64,000 nt of DNA from Schistosoma mansoni (lineage: Eukaryota > Platyhelminthes > Trematoda > Strigeidida > Schistosomatidae): assembly GCF_000237925.1 (NCBI RefSeq), contig NC_031497.1:19397705-19461704 (forward strand). The letters run 5' to 3'. A program made the translations under genes and the position numbers. Below are positions 1 to 10,791 of this stretch, in pieces. Under the pieces are notes generated by a model. The model was not told the DNA's origin, searched no databases, and saw nothing but the letters and a program-made list of their open reading frames with translations. Every line of letters begins with the position of its first letter. The stretch's first letter is position 1.

Positions 1-713
1 ATGGAACAACTGTTGTTCAGCATGTCTAGTGACTTCACGTTGCTATTCGCTTCAGACCTCCAACAATTCCTCATCCCTCTCCACAATCTGCATCTCACAG
101 ACATCGCCATCACTACCACATGAATTCGCACGAAGATTTTGTTGGTCCGCACCATCACGTACAATTCATATTTACAAACTCGCTTGTGTATATCAGTCTG
201 GTCGTTGACACTCATACATGTTTGATGAGATGCAGACGAACAAGGCGATATTGTTGTTCGAGTCTACAGTGGTGATGGGGAAATCGCTGTGAACACACCT
301 ATAACGAGTTAGTTAACATGGTCGAGTTACTGATTGCATCGAGTCTGGTCACTGAGCTAGTGTCTGGTGACATGTATCTGTGTGCAGTTGAGGGTATGCT
401 GTTTTCATGTGGAGCAGTGTATTCAGCGATCGATAGAATACAGTTACTGTGCACCCACTCGATCGGTTACCAATGAATCAGTGTCACTTGAGCAAGTGAG
501 ACGATGGCGACGGACAGTGAGTATTGGTAGTTGATGAGGGCTGTCGTTGTATTTGGACGAGTGGCTGTCTGTCGACTGAGAGTCGATGGTGGTGGTGAGG
601 GGGAACATTGAGTAGTGAGGATGCATACTGTTTGTGTTCTGTTTTCAATGAGAGTGTGTCAGACGGAGTGGGAGACTGAAGTGGTGTGGGTATCTCAGAC
701 GTTGGAGTGGAGA
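1..713. repeat. 1.76-kb tandem unit, first copy (left part)
   Basis: This stretch recurs, apparently base for base, at 1762-2474, so the repeat period is 1761 bp. The window begins inside the repeat, so more copies may lie to the left. The short open frames here are low-complexity shadows; I see no gene in this part. Confidence 0.95.
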
Positions 714-732
714 GTCGGACAATAGCCCGCTA

Positions 733-814
733 CGTCAGGAGCAGGGTTCGAACCTGCGCGGGGAAACCCCATTGGATTTCAAGTCCAACGCCTTAACCAC
801 TCGGCCATCCTGAC
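733..814 (-). tRNA. tRNA-Ser (anticodon UGA)
   Basis: The reverse complement folds as an 82-nt class II tRNA. The acceptor arms are GTCAGGA (814-808) and TCCTGAC (740-734). The D-arm/A-box reads TGGCCGAGTGGTTAAGG, the anticodon stem-loop TTGGA-CTTGAAA-TCCAA carries anticodon TGA, and there is a long variable arm and a B-box GGTTCGAACCC. It decodes UCA serine codons. No intron is visible. Oddly, no run of four or more T follows the 3' end on the minus strand for more than 100 nt, so the usual Pol III terminator is missing or distant. The gene lies in the tandem 1761-bp unit, which suggests amplification as an array. Confidence 0.95.
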
Positions 815-1761
815 ACGATTTCCGTCGATCTACACACTCAACTCCTCACAATCAACTCACACGATAATCACTACAACAACAACAACAACAACAACAACAA
901 CACTCGCTCATCACACAGCCGCTCGCGCACATGCAAAAACACTGACACTAACACACACACACACACGCACACTCATTTATACACTCGTGATCGATTCCAT
1001 CCAATCACATCACCGACATTGACAGCGACATCGATCACAACATCATCACCACCAACACAAACAACAACACCAACACCACCAACAACAAGAACACAAACAT
1101 CACCATCATCAAAACAACAACAAAGCGTCATCATCAACAGCAGTAGTAGTGGTAGTAGTGATGTTAGCAGCACCAGCACCAGCACCAGCACCAGCGAAAA
1201 CAACAACATCAAAATATCTCCTCACACAATCACTGTTTCCCAGTCGTTGTGGCTAGTTGCCACCTCACTACATTATGGATGACCTGTCAATTCACACCAC
1301 ACCTTTCGTTCGTGATATTCACACCAGTGACTAATGCTCAGTTGGAGAGTGGGGTGAAAATCTGGAGAAGTCCCAATCTACACGTCATTGATCGAAACAT
1401 GAGAGTTCTGGTCAGTCGGACATCACATGTCTCCATATCGGGACAGACAGTATGTGGAGTGTGCAATGTACAGGAACAAGGTGATGCAGATGCACAGCGT
1501 GCAATCGAGCAACATGCTGATCGATCTGTCGAACTTGAATGAGGGAGAGAGAGAAAGCGAAGAAACGGAATACAGAAATGAGAGGCAGATATGGATGTGG
1601 AGTGAGACGGAGACGAAGGTGATTGTATGATTGACGCGATCATCGGTCTTTGGTCAGTCTGGTCTGGTGTTGTCATGTTCAGTCTGAATGTGGATGAAAT
1701 GTATGTTCCTGTTGACTCTGTTCGACGACTCAACCGAGCACATTCTCATGACGGAGGATGA
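815..1761. repeat. rest of tandem unit; CAA and CA microsatellites
   Basis: Upstream side of the tRNA within the repeat unit. It holds a (CAA)n run at about 873-901, a (CA)n run at about 951-966 and asymmetric CA/AC-rich DNA to about 1210. The overlapping open frames here on both strands encode Thr/Ser- or Leu/Val-rich strings that come from the triplet bias; I do not treat them as genes. Confidence 0.7.
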
Positions 1762-2474
1762 ATGGAACAACTGTTGTTCAGCATGTCTAGTGACTTCACG
1801 TTGCTATTCGCTTCAGACCTCCAACAATTCCTCATCCCTCTCCACAATCTGCATCTCACAGACATCGCCATCACTACCACATGAATTCGCACGAAGATTT
1901 TGTTGGTCCGCACCATCACGTACAATTCATATTTACAAACTCGCTTGTGTATATCAGTCTGGTCGTTGACACTCATACATGTTTGATGAGATGCAGACGA
2001 ACAAGGCGATATTGTTGTTCGAGTCTACAGTGGTGATGGGGAAATCGCTGTGAACACACCTATAACGAGTTAGTTAACATGGTCGAGTTACTGATTGCAT
2101 CGAGTCTGGTCACTGAGCTAGTGTCTGGTGACATGTATCTGTGTGCAGTTGAGGGTATGCTGTTTTCATGTGGAGCAGTGTATTCAGCGATCGATAGAAT
2201 ACAGTTACTGTGCACCCACTCGATCGGTTACCAATGAATCAGTGTCACTTGAGCAAGTGAGACGATGGCGACGGACAGTGAGTATTGGTAGTTGATGAGG
2301 GCTGTCGTTGTATTTGGACGAGTGGCTGTCTGTCGACTGAGAGTCGATGGTGGTGGTGAGGGGGAACATTGAGTAGTGAGGATGCATACTGTTTGTGTTC
2401 TGTTTTCAATGAGAGTGTGTCAGACGGAGTGGGAGACTGAAGTGGTGTGGGTATCTCAGACGTTGGAGTGGAGA
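1762..2474. repeat. 1.76-kb tandem unit, second copy, truncated before the tRNA
   Basis: This repeats 1-713. Identity ends at 2474, about 20 bp before the place where the tRNA 3' end lies in the first copy (733). Past that point the sequence turns into AT-rich unique DNA. The array therefore ends here with a tRNA-less partial unit. Confidence 0.93.
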
Positions 2475-2785
2475 TAATTTACAATAGCTTGCTGCATTAA
2501 TATGAGTTTTCATATAATAATAATAATAATAATATATTTTCGCAATAGCAGGTACACGCCATTTCTACAGGCATGATCTACAATTTACAACATTTACTTG
2601 TTCACAGTATGCATCCCAGGCAAGGTTGTTTAGTAATTATAATCTATAAAAGTTGGTAGCATTTCATTCGTGCAGATATAATGTGTTTTCATAAGAATAG
2701 TTTCAAAGGGGCATAGCGTCCACGTTACATACCAGATCGAATCTCGACAAAAAGTGTAATAGGGTTTCGGTCTTGCTAAGTATTT
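2475..2785. other. unique AT-rich spacer
   Basis: Flank between the tandem array and the LTR element, with a short (TAA)n run near 2515-2535. I see no gene. The flank shows no sign of belonging to the retrotransposon, which starts at 2790. Confidence 0.6.
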
Positions 2786-2789
2786 ATGT

Positions 2790-3146
2790 TGTAGTGACCG
2801 GCCAGTCTCGATAAGAACACGATTGGAATAATAGAAACAATTATTATTATTGTAACCAATTGTACCAGAGATTGTTTTACTGTATTTGTTTAACTGTATC
2901 CGTTTCACTTCTTGTTCCATATACCGCCTGGTTTGGTTCGAGCTTGCTCACGCACTGCTTGTTCGCTTGTACTCTTTGGCACGTCTCGGTATTATTTCGA
3001 TACCACGAGATCGCCAATAAATATACTTGATCTGGACTAGTAAAGCCTTCTGGTTTACGGGCTATCAAGGGAACCAAGTCATATTTGTACGCGTAATCGA
3101 ATAGTAGTGGTGATCATAGTCCGTCCACGACTCGACATCCACTACA
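2790..3146 (+). repeat. 5' LTR (357 bp)
   Basis: Starts TGTAGT and ends ACTACA, a 6-bp perfect terminal inverted pair. The same 357 bp returns at 8000-8356. An AATAAA lies at 3016-3021, a likely polyadenylation signal in R. Just after the LTR, from 3149, TGGTGAGCCG is a candidate primer-binding site; it partly resembles the tRNA-Trp-type site reported for related elements, but the match is imperfect. Confidence 0.95.
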
Positions 3147-3322
3147 ACTGGTGAGCCGTTGTTGGAACACGCAATACAGCTGGTAACCCAATCCATCGAG
3201 CACAAGTCAAACTTGGCCAATTCTCCAAACCAGATCAATCCGGTGAGTCTATTTATCTATCCACATCTGTTGCATATATTCGTATTGATTTTTTTCAATA
3301 TATAATATTTTGGCAACTTAAT

Positions 3323-4189
3323 ATGGTAGATAACGATAAGAATAACATAAATATGATAGACTCCGAGATACAGGTTATCAGTTTCCGACCGGTTCCTTTC
3401 ATCCCCCATGATCCAGAAGTCTGGTTCGCGGCACTGGAATCTCAATTTGAGATCCGCCGCATAACCAATCAAAGGCAGAAGTACGCCTACGCTTTGGAAT
3501 CATTGCCCGGGGATCACCTAACCGCTGTCCGTGAGGTTGTCCTCAATCCCAACGTTCCAAACGTTTATGACCGTCTTAAGGATGCCATCCTTCGACATTT
3601 CCTCCCATCAAGAGAGGAAAGATTGAGGACACTTTTAGCACGTCACCCTATGGGTGATGCTAAGCCGAGCCACCACCTCACGCGCCTGCAATCCCTTGCA
3701 GGAAACATGACAGCTGACTCTGAGATAGTCAAAGAGTTGTGGTTCGAAGCCTTACCAGTCAGTATCCAGCCAACCCTTACGGCTCTGCTCGAGGACACCC
3801 CGCTCAACAAGGTGGCCCTCATAGCAGATAAGATTCTGGCACGAGTTAACACCAAAGGCGACCATTTAGTTGCTAGTTTTTCCCGTTCTAACGTTGATCT
3901 CGATGCTAGACGACCTCCGGCTCATGGGGATAGGGACAGATGTATCCATACTCGTCTCAGTTTCCGAGACCGCGCAAATGTGCCAGCCCCCTACGTCCCC
4001 CGACCCAGGTCACAATCTCGAAAAGCCGTAACGACTCGCCCCAAGCGGGCATCTTCCAAGCCACGCCAGAAGGCGGTTTCGGAAGCGAGTCCAGGTTGGT
4101 GCTGGTTCCACCGTGCTTTCGGAGCCGGTGCCCGTCATTGTCGAGCTCCCTGCTCATACAAGGCGGGAAACTTCTCAGCCGGCGAGTAA
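3323..4189 (+). CDS. gag: Gag polyprotein of the gypsy element
   Basis: 288 residues starting at the first ATG after the 5' LTR (about 180 nt downstream). Gag forms the particle that packages the element RNA. The middle looks like a retrotransposon capsid region, with helical, hydrophobic stretches around residues 30-190. A Ser/Arg/Pro-rich basic stretch follows, then a single zinc finger C260-x2-H263-x9-C273-x3-C277. That CHCC spacing is the hallmark reported for the CsRn1 clade, in place of the usual CCHC knuckle. The frame stops at 4187-4189, inside a hairpin that follows the slippery heptamer. The family name is inferred from the architecture. Confidence 0.9.
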   Translation: MVDNDKNNINMIDSEIQVISFRPVPFIPHDPEVWFAALESQFEIRRITNQRQKYAYALESLPGDHLTAVREVVLNPNVPNVYDRLKDAILRHFLPSREERLRTLLARHPMGDAKPSHHLTRLQSLAGNMTADSEIVKELWFEALPVSIQPTLTALLEDTPLNKVALIADKILARVNTKGDHLVASFSRSNVDLDARRPPAHGDRDRCIHTRLSFRDRANVPAPYVPRPRSQSRKAVTTRPKRASSKPRQKAVSEASPGWCWFHRAFGAGARHCRAPCSYKAGNFSAGE

Positions 4190-4209
4190 ATGCGGCCGTA
4201 CTCGCCGGC
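4165..4209 (+). promoter_or_regulatory. -1 programmed ribosomal frameshift signal (slippery site and hairpin)
   Basis: The slippery heptamer GGGAAAC lies at 4165-4171 and is read in gag as G GGA AAC, the required X XXY YYZ phase. A 6-nt spacer (4172-4177) follows, then a perfect 10-bp GC-rich stem, 4178-4187 paired with 4200-4209, around a 12-nt loop. The gag stop codon overlaps the stem end. A -1 slip moves ribosomes from the gag frame into the pol frame, which is open here. This is how Gag-Pol would be made. Confidence 0.88.
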
Positions 4210-6438
4210 ACTTCACCTCAGGTTGGCCGTTTATTTTACGTGCACGATTATCGCACCAACGCTAGGTACCTTGTGGATACGGGTGCCCAAGTTTCTGTCG
4301 TACCTATCGGTAACAGTAAGTCTCAAGCCACTATGCTTCGACTACGCGCTGCGAATGGCTCAGTCATTCCCACCTATGGTACACGACAACTTACGGTCAA
4401 CCTGAGCAACCGACGACAGTATCTGTGGACGTTCATCATTGCCTATGTTCCCACAGCTATACTCGGTATCGATTTCCTACAGCACTATGAATTGCTAGTC
4501 GATTCACGTAGGCTGCAGCTAATTGATACTTCGTCGAACAGCAACTTTATGGGCTCTAAAGCCCACACAAACGCGTACCGAATCACAGGTGTATTTCATT
4601 CGCGTGACGATTTATTCCACGTTTTATTTCAGAAATTCCCCAAATTAACTAAACCTCTCGAGGAGACTCCATCGGTGACCAATCGTGTGGTACACCACAT
4701 AGTCACCCGCGGACCACCAGTCACGGCAAGACCTCGCCGACTGGCACCGGACAAATTAGCTTTCGCTAAACGTGAGTTTGACAATTTACTAGCTACTGGT
4801 ATTATTCGTCCTTCTCACAGTCCTTGGGCCTCACCTCTCCACATGGTTCGAAAAAAGGATGGGGTTAGTTGGAGACCATGCGGAGACTACCGAGCGTTAA
4901 ACACAGCTACACGTTTCGATAGCTATCCCATCCCCCACATACATGACATCACGGCATCACTCAAGGGCACGACAATTTTTTCCAAGATCGATCTGATACG
5001 AGCATATCATCAGATCCCAGTCGCTCTTGAAGATATAGAGAAAACTGCCATCACGACTCCTTTCGGTTTATTTGAGTTCCTACGAATGCCATTTGGATTA
5101 CGGAATGCTGCTCAAACTTTCCAAAGGTTTATCGATAGCATTGTACGAGACCTAGATTTTGTTCACGTCTATATTGATGACCTGCTAATCGCATCATCAA
5201 ACGTAGATGAACATTATCAACACCTGACGCTACTATTCCAGCGCCTTTCGGATAATGGAATAATAGTCAACCCCGATAAGTGTGAACTCGGGAAGAAGGA
5301 AATGAAATTCTTAGGTCATGTTATTAAGCATGAGGGTATTCTACCTTGTGAGGATAAAGTACGTACTATAAAGGAGTACACTGTACCGTCCACACTCAAG
5401 GAACTGAAGGCATTTCTCGGTTTGGTCAACTTCTACCGACGCTTCATTTCGCACGCGGCAGAACAGTTACGACCGTTAACCGATTTACTTCGCGGTAATC
5501 CACGCAAACTGGAATGGAACGACGCCGCACGTACTGCATTTTCAGATATCAAAACGGCCCTAGCTCAAGCCACACTTCTCGTGCATCCTGACCCATCAGC
5601 CACGCTTAGTATAGCGGTTGATGCATCGGATTTCGCCATAGGAGCCGTTATGCAACAGAATATCTCCGGTAGTTGGCAGCCCCTCGAATTTTTCTCACGA
5701 CGCCTCACTCCCACGGAGACGAGATATAGCGCTTTTGGTCGCGAACTGCTAGCAGCCTACTGCGCCATCAAACATTTCCGGCACGCTGTAGAAGGTCGTA
5801 AGTTCATCTTATTCACCGACCATAAGCCCTTAACGTATGCTCTGCATACCAAGTCTGACCGCTACTCACCACGAGAGTGCAGACATTTGGACTATATCTC
5901 CCAGTTCACGACAGACCTTCGTCACGTCAAAGGCGAGTCGAACTGTGTTGCTGATGCTTTATCACGTATCCAACTTAATGCAGTTACTTTGCCAATGCTT
6001 GACCTACCTGCTATAGCCGCCGCCCAAGCAAACGATACTTCATGCACGGAAGCACAACAGTCTACGTCCCTTCAATGCCGGGAAGTACCCCTAGCTACTA
6101 GCTCTGGTACTATCCTATGCGATACTTCCACGGGCCTCCCTCGACCCATCGTACCCTCCGCTTGTCGCCGTCTCGTCTTTGATGCCCTTCATGGTCTATC
6201 TCATCCTGGTATCGCAGCCACCCTACGCCTCATAGCTGCACGATACGTCTGGCCGTCAATGAATAAAGATGTCCGTATGTGGGTAAAACAATGTTTACAA
6301 TGTCAACGATCAAAAGTGCACAGGCACGTAGCTGCCCCTATTGGCACTTTCGCTACGCCTGATGCTCGCTTCGATCACGTTCACATAGACATTGTAGGAC
6401 CATTACCACCATCGCACGGGTATGATCACATGCATTGA
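4168..6438 (+). CDS. pol: Pol: protease, reverse transcriptase, RNase H and integrase N-terminus
   Basis: Read after the -1 shift from gag; the open frame extends back to 3940, but I start it at the slip. The aspartic protease active site DTGA is at 4276-4287. The reverse transcriptase has its catalytic YIDD at 5170-5181, preceded by a typical RMPFGL-type block. RNase H shows VDAS around 5617-5628 and the TDHKPL motif near 5818. Integrase follows with an HxxxH...CxxC zinc domain (about 6189-6305) and the first catalytic Asp of the DDE core at 6388-6390. The frame then runs into a TGA at 6436-6438, where related elements continue. The rest of integrase lies in the next frame from 6422, so a small indel has split pol. 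Confidence 0.9.
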   Translation, partial: KLLSRRVNAAVLAGTSPQVGRLFYVHDYRTNARYLVDTGAQVSVVPIGNSKSQATMLRLRAANGSVIPTYGTRQLTVNLSNRRQYLWTFIIAYVPTAILGIDFLQHYELLVDSRRLQLIDTSSNSNFMGSKAHTNAYRITGVFHSRDDLFHVLFQKFPKLTKPLEETPSVTNRVVHHIVTRGPPVTARPRRLAPDKLAFAKREFDNLLATGIIRPSHSPWASPLHMVRKKDGVSWRPCGDYRALNTATRFDSYPIPHIHDITASLKGTTIFSKIDLIRAYHQIPVALEDIEKTAITTPFGLFEFLRMPFGLRNAAQTFQRFIDSIVRDLDFVHVYIDDLLIASSNVDEHYQHLTLLFQRLSDNGIIVNPDKCELGKKEMKFLGHVIKHEGILPCEDKVRTIKEYTVPSTLKELKAFLGLVNFYRRFISHAAEQLRPLTDLLRGNPRKLEWNDAARTAFSDIKTALAQATLLVHPDPSATLSIAVDASDFAIGAVMQQNISGSWQPLEFFSRRLTPTETRYSAFGRELLAAYCAIKHFRHAVEGRKFILFTDHKPLTYALHTKSDRYSPRECRHLDYISQFTTDLRHVKGESNCVADALSRIQLNAVTLPMLDLPAIAAAQANDTSCTEAQQSTSLQCREVPLATSSGTILCDTSTGLPRPIVPSACRRLVFDALHGLSHPGIAATLRLIAARYVWPSMNKDVRMWVKQCLQCQRSKVHRHVAAPIGTFATPDARFDHVHIDIVGPLPPSHGYDHMH

Positions 6439-7432
6439 TCGTTTCACAAGATGGCCCGAAGCTATTCCCATCACGTCTATTACGGCGGAGACAGTTGCTC
6501 ACCGCTTCGTAGAACGATGGATAGCTATGTACGGTTGTCCCTCGACTGTCACGACTGACCGAGGACAACAATTTGAGTCCGCATTATTCTCCTCACTAAC
6601 ACGGCTGCTTGGTACGGAACGCATACGCACTACCGCCTACCATCCAGCATCAAACGGTTTAGTTGAACGGTTTCATCGCCAACTTAAAAGTGCTCTTCGA
6701 GCACACGAAAACAACAATTGGTACGAAACCCTTCCGCTCGTCCTCCTGGGAATCAGAACGAGTCTAAAGGCAGATATTCAATGTTCCGCCGCTGAACTTG
6801 TTTACGGCACGACATTGCGTCTGCCTGGGGAATTTTTCACACCACGGAGCAGCACTAAGTTCGGCGAATCAGACTACGTCCAACGACTGTCTGCATTCAT
6901 GCGAACACTGACTCCGGTGTCAACTCGTATACAACATCGACAGGTCGCTCTCCCTCGAGAGTTATCTACCTGTTCACATGTTTTCATACGAGTAGATTCG
7001 GTACGCAAACCTCTACAACAGCCTTACGAAGGACCTTTTCACGTGATTTCCCGTCACGAAAAGACCTTCAAGGTTGATCGACGTGGCCGCATCGAAACAG
7101 TCAGCATTGATCGTCTCAAGCCAGCACACGTCGATGACAGTGCTATACCTGATAAGCCGAGACCCAATGTTAGACCCATCAGAGCTTCTAGCGGGATTTC
7201 TACATCTACTTCGGATCCCACGCTAGATGCACCTAAGACCTCATTCTCACGTCCCAGTCAACAGCACGTGTCATCTGCCCCGTCTACGGACGAGACTTCC
7301 GTCTCACGTCCAGACCTGCAGACCACACCGCCCTTGACTGCGGATGAGATTGCAGGCTCACGAGGTTCGAACGAGACTACCGTCTCACGTTCTGGTCGCC
7401 GAGTACGCTTACCCGTACGCTTTCTCGACTAA
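6422..7432 (+). pseudogene. pol: Pol, C-terminal part of integrase in a shifted frame
   Basis: Continues the integrase catalytic core: Asp at 6557-6559 and Glu at 6665-6667 lie exactly 35 residues apart (the D-35-E signature). A GPF-type C-terminal module follows near 7033, then a Ser/Thr/Pro-rich tail ending in a basic stretch. It has no start of its own in context, and it overlaps the preceding frame by 17 nt. A residue or two around the junction also seem to be missing, so an indel of a few bases near 6419-6423 is likely. This part would not be made as an integrase fusion unless the shift is a sequencing error. Confidence 0.85.
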
Positions 7433-7999
7433 CCTCATAACCAACTACGGATACAGTATAGGAATCTGCCCCTATACTACAAGAAAGCTACACTTTTCTC
7501 TTTTTCTATCATTTTTTTTGTTTACCCCGAGCCTACGCCTCCGACCATCGCTGTTACGGTATCGTCGACTTCAGTCAACTTTCGCGAAAGCTGGCCTGAT
7601 CACCCACGCTCTAGTCAACGCACTCAGTCGATCTCTCTGGCTCCAAATACGTATGATATACATTTGGTCCCGAACATGGTTATCCTGGTCGCATCTGGTT
7701 CCTTGGCTCAATCTGGTTTCGTCCTACGTCTGCAGCGTTTCTGGTCCGGACCTCTACGAACGCAACCTTCAGATTCTGGATACAAACCACTCTGGTGTAG
7801 CATGCTAATCCAAGCAATCAATACAGCACGTTCCTTCTGGTACCGTTCTACGTCAAAGACTTTTGGTGGCAACTCGAGGATCAACGATCACTCCCTGTTC
7901 TGCCAACGTTTTCGTCCTACAATTGCACGTTTCGCGATCAGTCCCACGAATGAAACCGCTACGTATCGAAAGTGTAAATCCTTTCTAGCGGGGGGCTCC
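7433..7999 (+). other. retrotransposon 3' tail with short polypurine-like tract
   Basis: 567 bp between the pol stop and the 3' LTR. A six-G run at 7990-7995 lies just before the LTR and may be the core of the plus-strand primer, although it is short and broken by pyrimidines. The open frames here, up to 154 codons, overlap pol out of frame or lack recognisable domains. No envelope features (signal peptide, membrane segment) were seen. Confidence 0.6.
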
Positions 8000-8356
8000 T
8001 GTAGTGACCGGCCAGTCTCGATAAGAACACGATTGGAATAATAGAAACAATTATTATTATTGTAACCAATTGTACCAGAGATTGTTTTACTGTATTTGTT
8101 TAACTGTATCCGTTTCACTTCTTGTTCCATATACCGCCTGGTTTGGTTCGAGCTTGCTCACGCACTGCTTGTTCGCTTGTACTCTTTGGCACGTCTCGGT
8201 ATTATTTCGATACCACGAGATCGCCAATAAATATACTTGATCTGGACTAGTAAAGCCTTCTGGTTTACGGGCTATCAAGGGAACCAAGTCATATTTGTAC
8301 GCGTAATCGAATAGTAGTGGTGATCATAGTCCGTCCACGACTCGACATCCACTACA
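8000..8356 (+). repeat. 3' LTR (357 bp)
   Basis: Same length as the 5' LTR, with no difference seen by eye. The AATAAA copy is at 8226-8231. Followed directly by the target duplication ATGT. Confidence 0.95.
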
Positions 8357-8360
8357 ATGT

Positions 8361-10129
8361 AATGCAGCTTTTTAAGTTTATTGTTGTTATAAAGTAGGCT
8401 TGTGGAGCGCCTGGTTCGAGCTATGACCTTGGGAAAGCGCGTTCGTCGTGCTTGTTCCAGATGTCCGAAGTTACATAGCTTCACCCTCAGAGCAAGATTC
8501 TGAAGAGAAAAAAAAGAAAAAGAAACCGAGGAGCAGCAAGGCATTTGGATATGAACGAGAACCAATGCTTAACATTTATTAGTGGAACAGATGGAGGTAT
8601 GATAAATCATTAGATTAAATTGATACTAGCTCATGTTGCAAGAGTGAACTGCGATTAGGGGCTCCAGTGGAGAGAAGGCAGTAATAAAGAACAATGAGTT
8701 GTGATATTTATCAAGTTGGAGTAGGTTCCAATGAAGGAGGAAAGTCAATGTTGGAATGAGGAAGAACAGAGAGTGCATATAGAGAGTAGAGTGTTGAGTA
8801 AAATAGCAACCATATCCTTTATCTGTCCTTATAAACTGTATTTTTCTTTTATTGGTTTTGTTCTATTTTGTTGCTGTTTAGTAATCTTTGCTTTTCGTTC
8901 CTATTATTATTAGATATCTCCCCTTCTTCCCTTTTTTACTTGTTTAGTTTTTTGAGGTTTTTTCCTTTCATTTTATTTCTGCTGATGCTTTATCGCCCAA
9001 TGTTTTCTATTTATGTCTTCTAATTTAATAGTATTCTATCACAACCTCAGTTTTTGGACGTAGAATAGGATTACTGAAAAAGTTTCTACTGGATATATAT
9101 CATTGAGTATATGTCAAATGCTGAACGCGGAAGCGTTTGGTCGATTTTCAATGGCCTCGCGTGGACGGCGGCATCATTCTATGTAATTCATAATTTTCAC
9201 ATTACATATTTTTTTTCCCTAAGCCATTCGTGTTTTTCAGATAGGCTAGATATCAAATCGCCGATTATCATGTAGGGTGAGTCAGTATAGACAATTATGT
9301 GTCTTTTATGTAAAACCTTGTGGATTAGGTAGTGACACCACTACAAATCTGCAATTTTGAGATTAGTTCTATTATTATAACATCGAAGATAAATGTACTG
9401 ATACCGAACTAGATCATAATTCTACAAAATCGTGGTTGGTCAGAAAACAGAATCGACTACGAACGGTTTACAAATGATATTTTAGAATTCTTTAGTATCA
9501 AAAGTGTTGATAGTGCTAATATTACATTGTTCAGTATGCCATAGCTTTACTCAGATCTTAATGTGTCAATACTTTCAATTTGTTCCCCGCATTTTCTCCC
9601 CTGTAAAATTAGCTGCCATTAGGAAGTGGATAGCCGTAACGCATTTAGCTCACGATTTTCAAGTCGCGTTGTCTATTTTGATTTTTTATCAACGACAATC
9701 TGTGCCAAAATACCCCTAAGAAATCTAACTTTCTATATAACCTTTTAGTTAGTAGGTGACATGAAAAGGTTGGTGCACTCCAATGTATCCTATTAAACTT
9801 TCTAGGTGTTAAGGCATACAGTTTTTTCTCTTAACTTTTATTATTACTTTTAAAACCTATTTTGAATCAGTTGACGCTGATTGCTCATGTCACATATTTT
9901 AGTGAAGCGATAAATCGTAGTAAGTTATATTCGGTAAACATTATGGGAGCTTAACCTCATATAGACCATTTTTCATGATCCCTTGAACCACTCTAAAGGC
10001 TCAGCATGGATGCTACTGTCAACGCTTATCACATAAGTGCGATGCGTTTTGATGGCCGATCCTACACTGGAGCTATTAGAGAATTTCGTGTACCGCGATA
10101 ACACCACTGTGATCTTTGAAGCTTCAACG
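8361..10129. other. no recognisable gene
   Basis: AT-rich DNA after the retrotransposon. A short Lys-rich open stretch near 8500-8580 and a GC-richer patch near 9120-9180 stand out, but neither gives a recognisable protein. I see no tRNA, SINE head or splice-supported exon. Confidence 0.5.
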
Positions 10130-10448
10130 AAGAAGTATTAGGAATATGATGATAAACTCCTCCACCTTCTACAAATGAGTCGTGCCCAGCCAGTGAAATC
10201 AAAAGTCAAAAGCGGGGAGGTTCGAAGATATATTTGATTGGTTATCAATATATCGAGAAGTGACTGATCTATTCTGGCTAGCGATCGCAGGAGAAGTTGA
10301 GCACGGCTTTTCCACTCGTGATCTGGTGCAGATGCATGACCAAGCACATTCATCTAGGTGAGTACATTAAAACCAATGTGGTCAGCATCCAATGTCGAAC
10401 ACTTACAGAGCTACTGATTTTGGGGATTTATTTGCCTTTACAACTGTA
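10130..10448 (+). repeat. dispersed repeat A, copy 1
   Basis: Shares long blocks with copies at about 10792-11120 and 35748-36076. These include GAAGATATATTTGATTGGTT, the segment before TATCAATATATCGA, and a shared 3' block ending near TTTTGGGGATTTATTT. Length about 320 bp. No open frame is shared, so it looks like a non-autonomous element or an internal fragment of a larger one. Ends are approximate. Confidence 0.75.
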
Positions 10449-10791
10449 GTTCAATGAATCGACCTAATATTTGCTCTCCGTATTTTGAATAACCGTTTGG
10501 CTACTAACATGTCGTAATTGTTCGTCACTTCCAGGACTTTTTACATCAAATATCCTTGCAAGTGCTCAAAAACCGCTAGTCAATATGTTTAAGGTGTGAT
10601 TCAACGTTTTTCATCCCGCTGCCAGCAGCTCTGTGCTATCCGATCAAGTTACATCAACTGCAATGGCGAATGCGTTTAGAAAGAAACAAGACCTCAACGG
10701 AAAGACAATTTTCAGGGGTAGACACATTCTAAGTGATCCACAACCCCCATTACATTCGTCTGAACAACAAAGACTATTCTTTAAGGTCGGT

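Larger units (their letters stand above)
2786..8360 (+). mobile_element. Ty3/gypsy LTR retrotransposon, CsRn1/Boudicca-like, with 4-bp target duplications
   Basis: Complete element at 2790-8356 (5567 bp), bounded by ATGT duplications at 2786-2789 and 8357-8360. The order is 5' LTR, gag, -1 frameshift signal, then pol with protease, reverse transcriptase, RNase H and integrase, then a 567-bp tail and the 3' LTR. Integrase after RNase H defines Ty3/gypsy. The Gag C-x2-H-x9-C-x3-C finger fits the CsRn1 clade, to which flatworm elements such as Boudicca belong. The LTRs look identical, so insertion was recent. Pol is broken by a frameshift near 6420, so this copy probably cannot move unaided. No env-like gene is seen. 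Confidence 0.93.

Noticed and set aside
444-626. 60-codon open frame on the minus strand, repeated at 2205-2387
   Set aside because: It is the same tandem repeat translated twice; there is no domain or expression signal and its composition follows the GT/CA-rich DNA.
973-1733. Overlapping open frames on both strands (79-131 codons)
   Set aside because: They are products of triplet and dinucleotide repeats, with no recognisable protein features.
7344-7808. 154-codon open frame overlapping the end of pol
   Set aside because: Considered as an env-like or accessory ORF. It lacks signal peptide, membrane and cleavage motifs and starts inside pol in another frame.
8490-8580. Lys-rich open stretch after the 3' LTR
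   Set aside because: Short, caused by an A-rich tract, and not linked to any exon or known domain.
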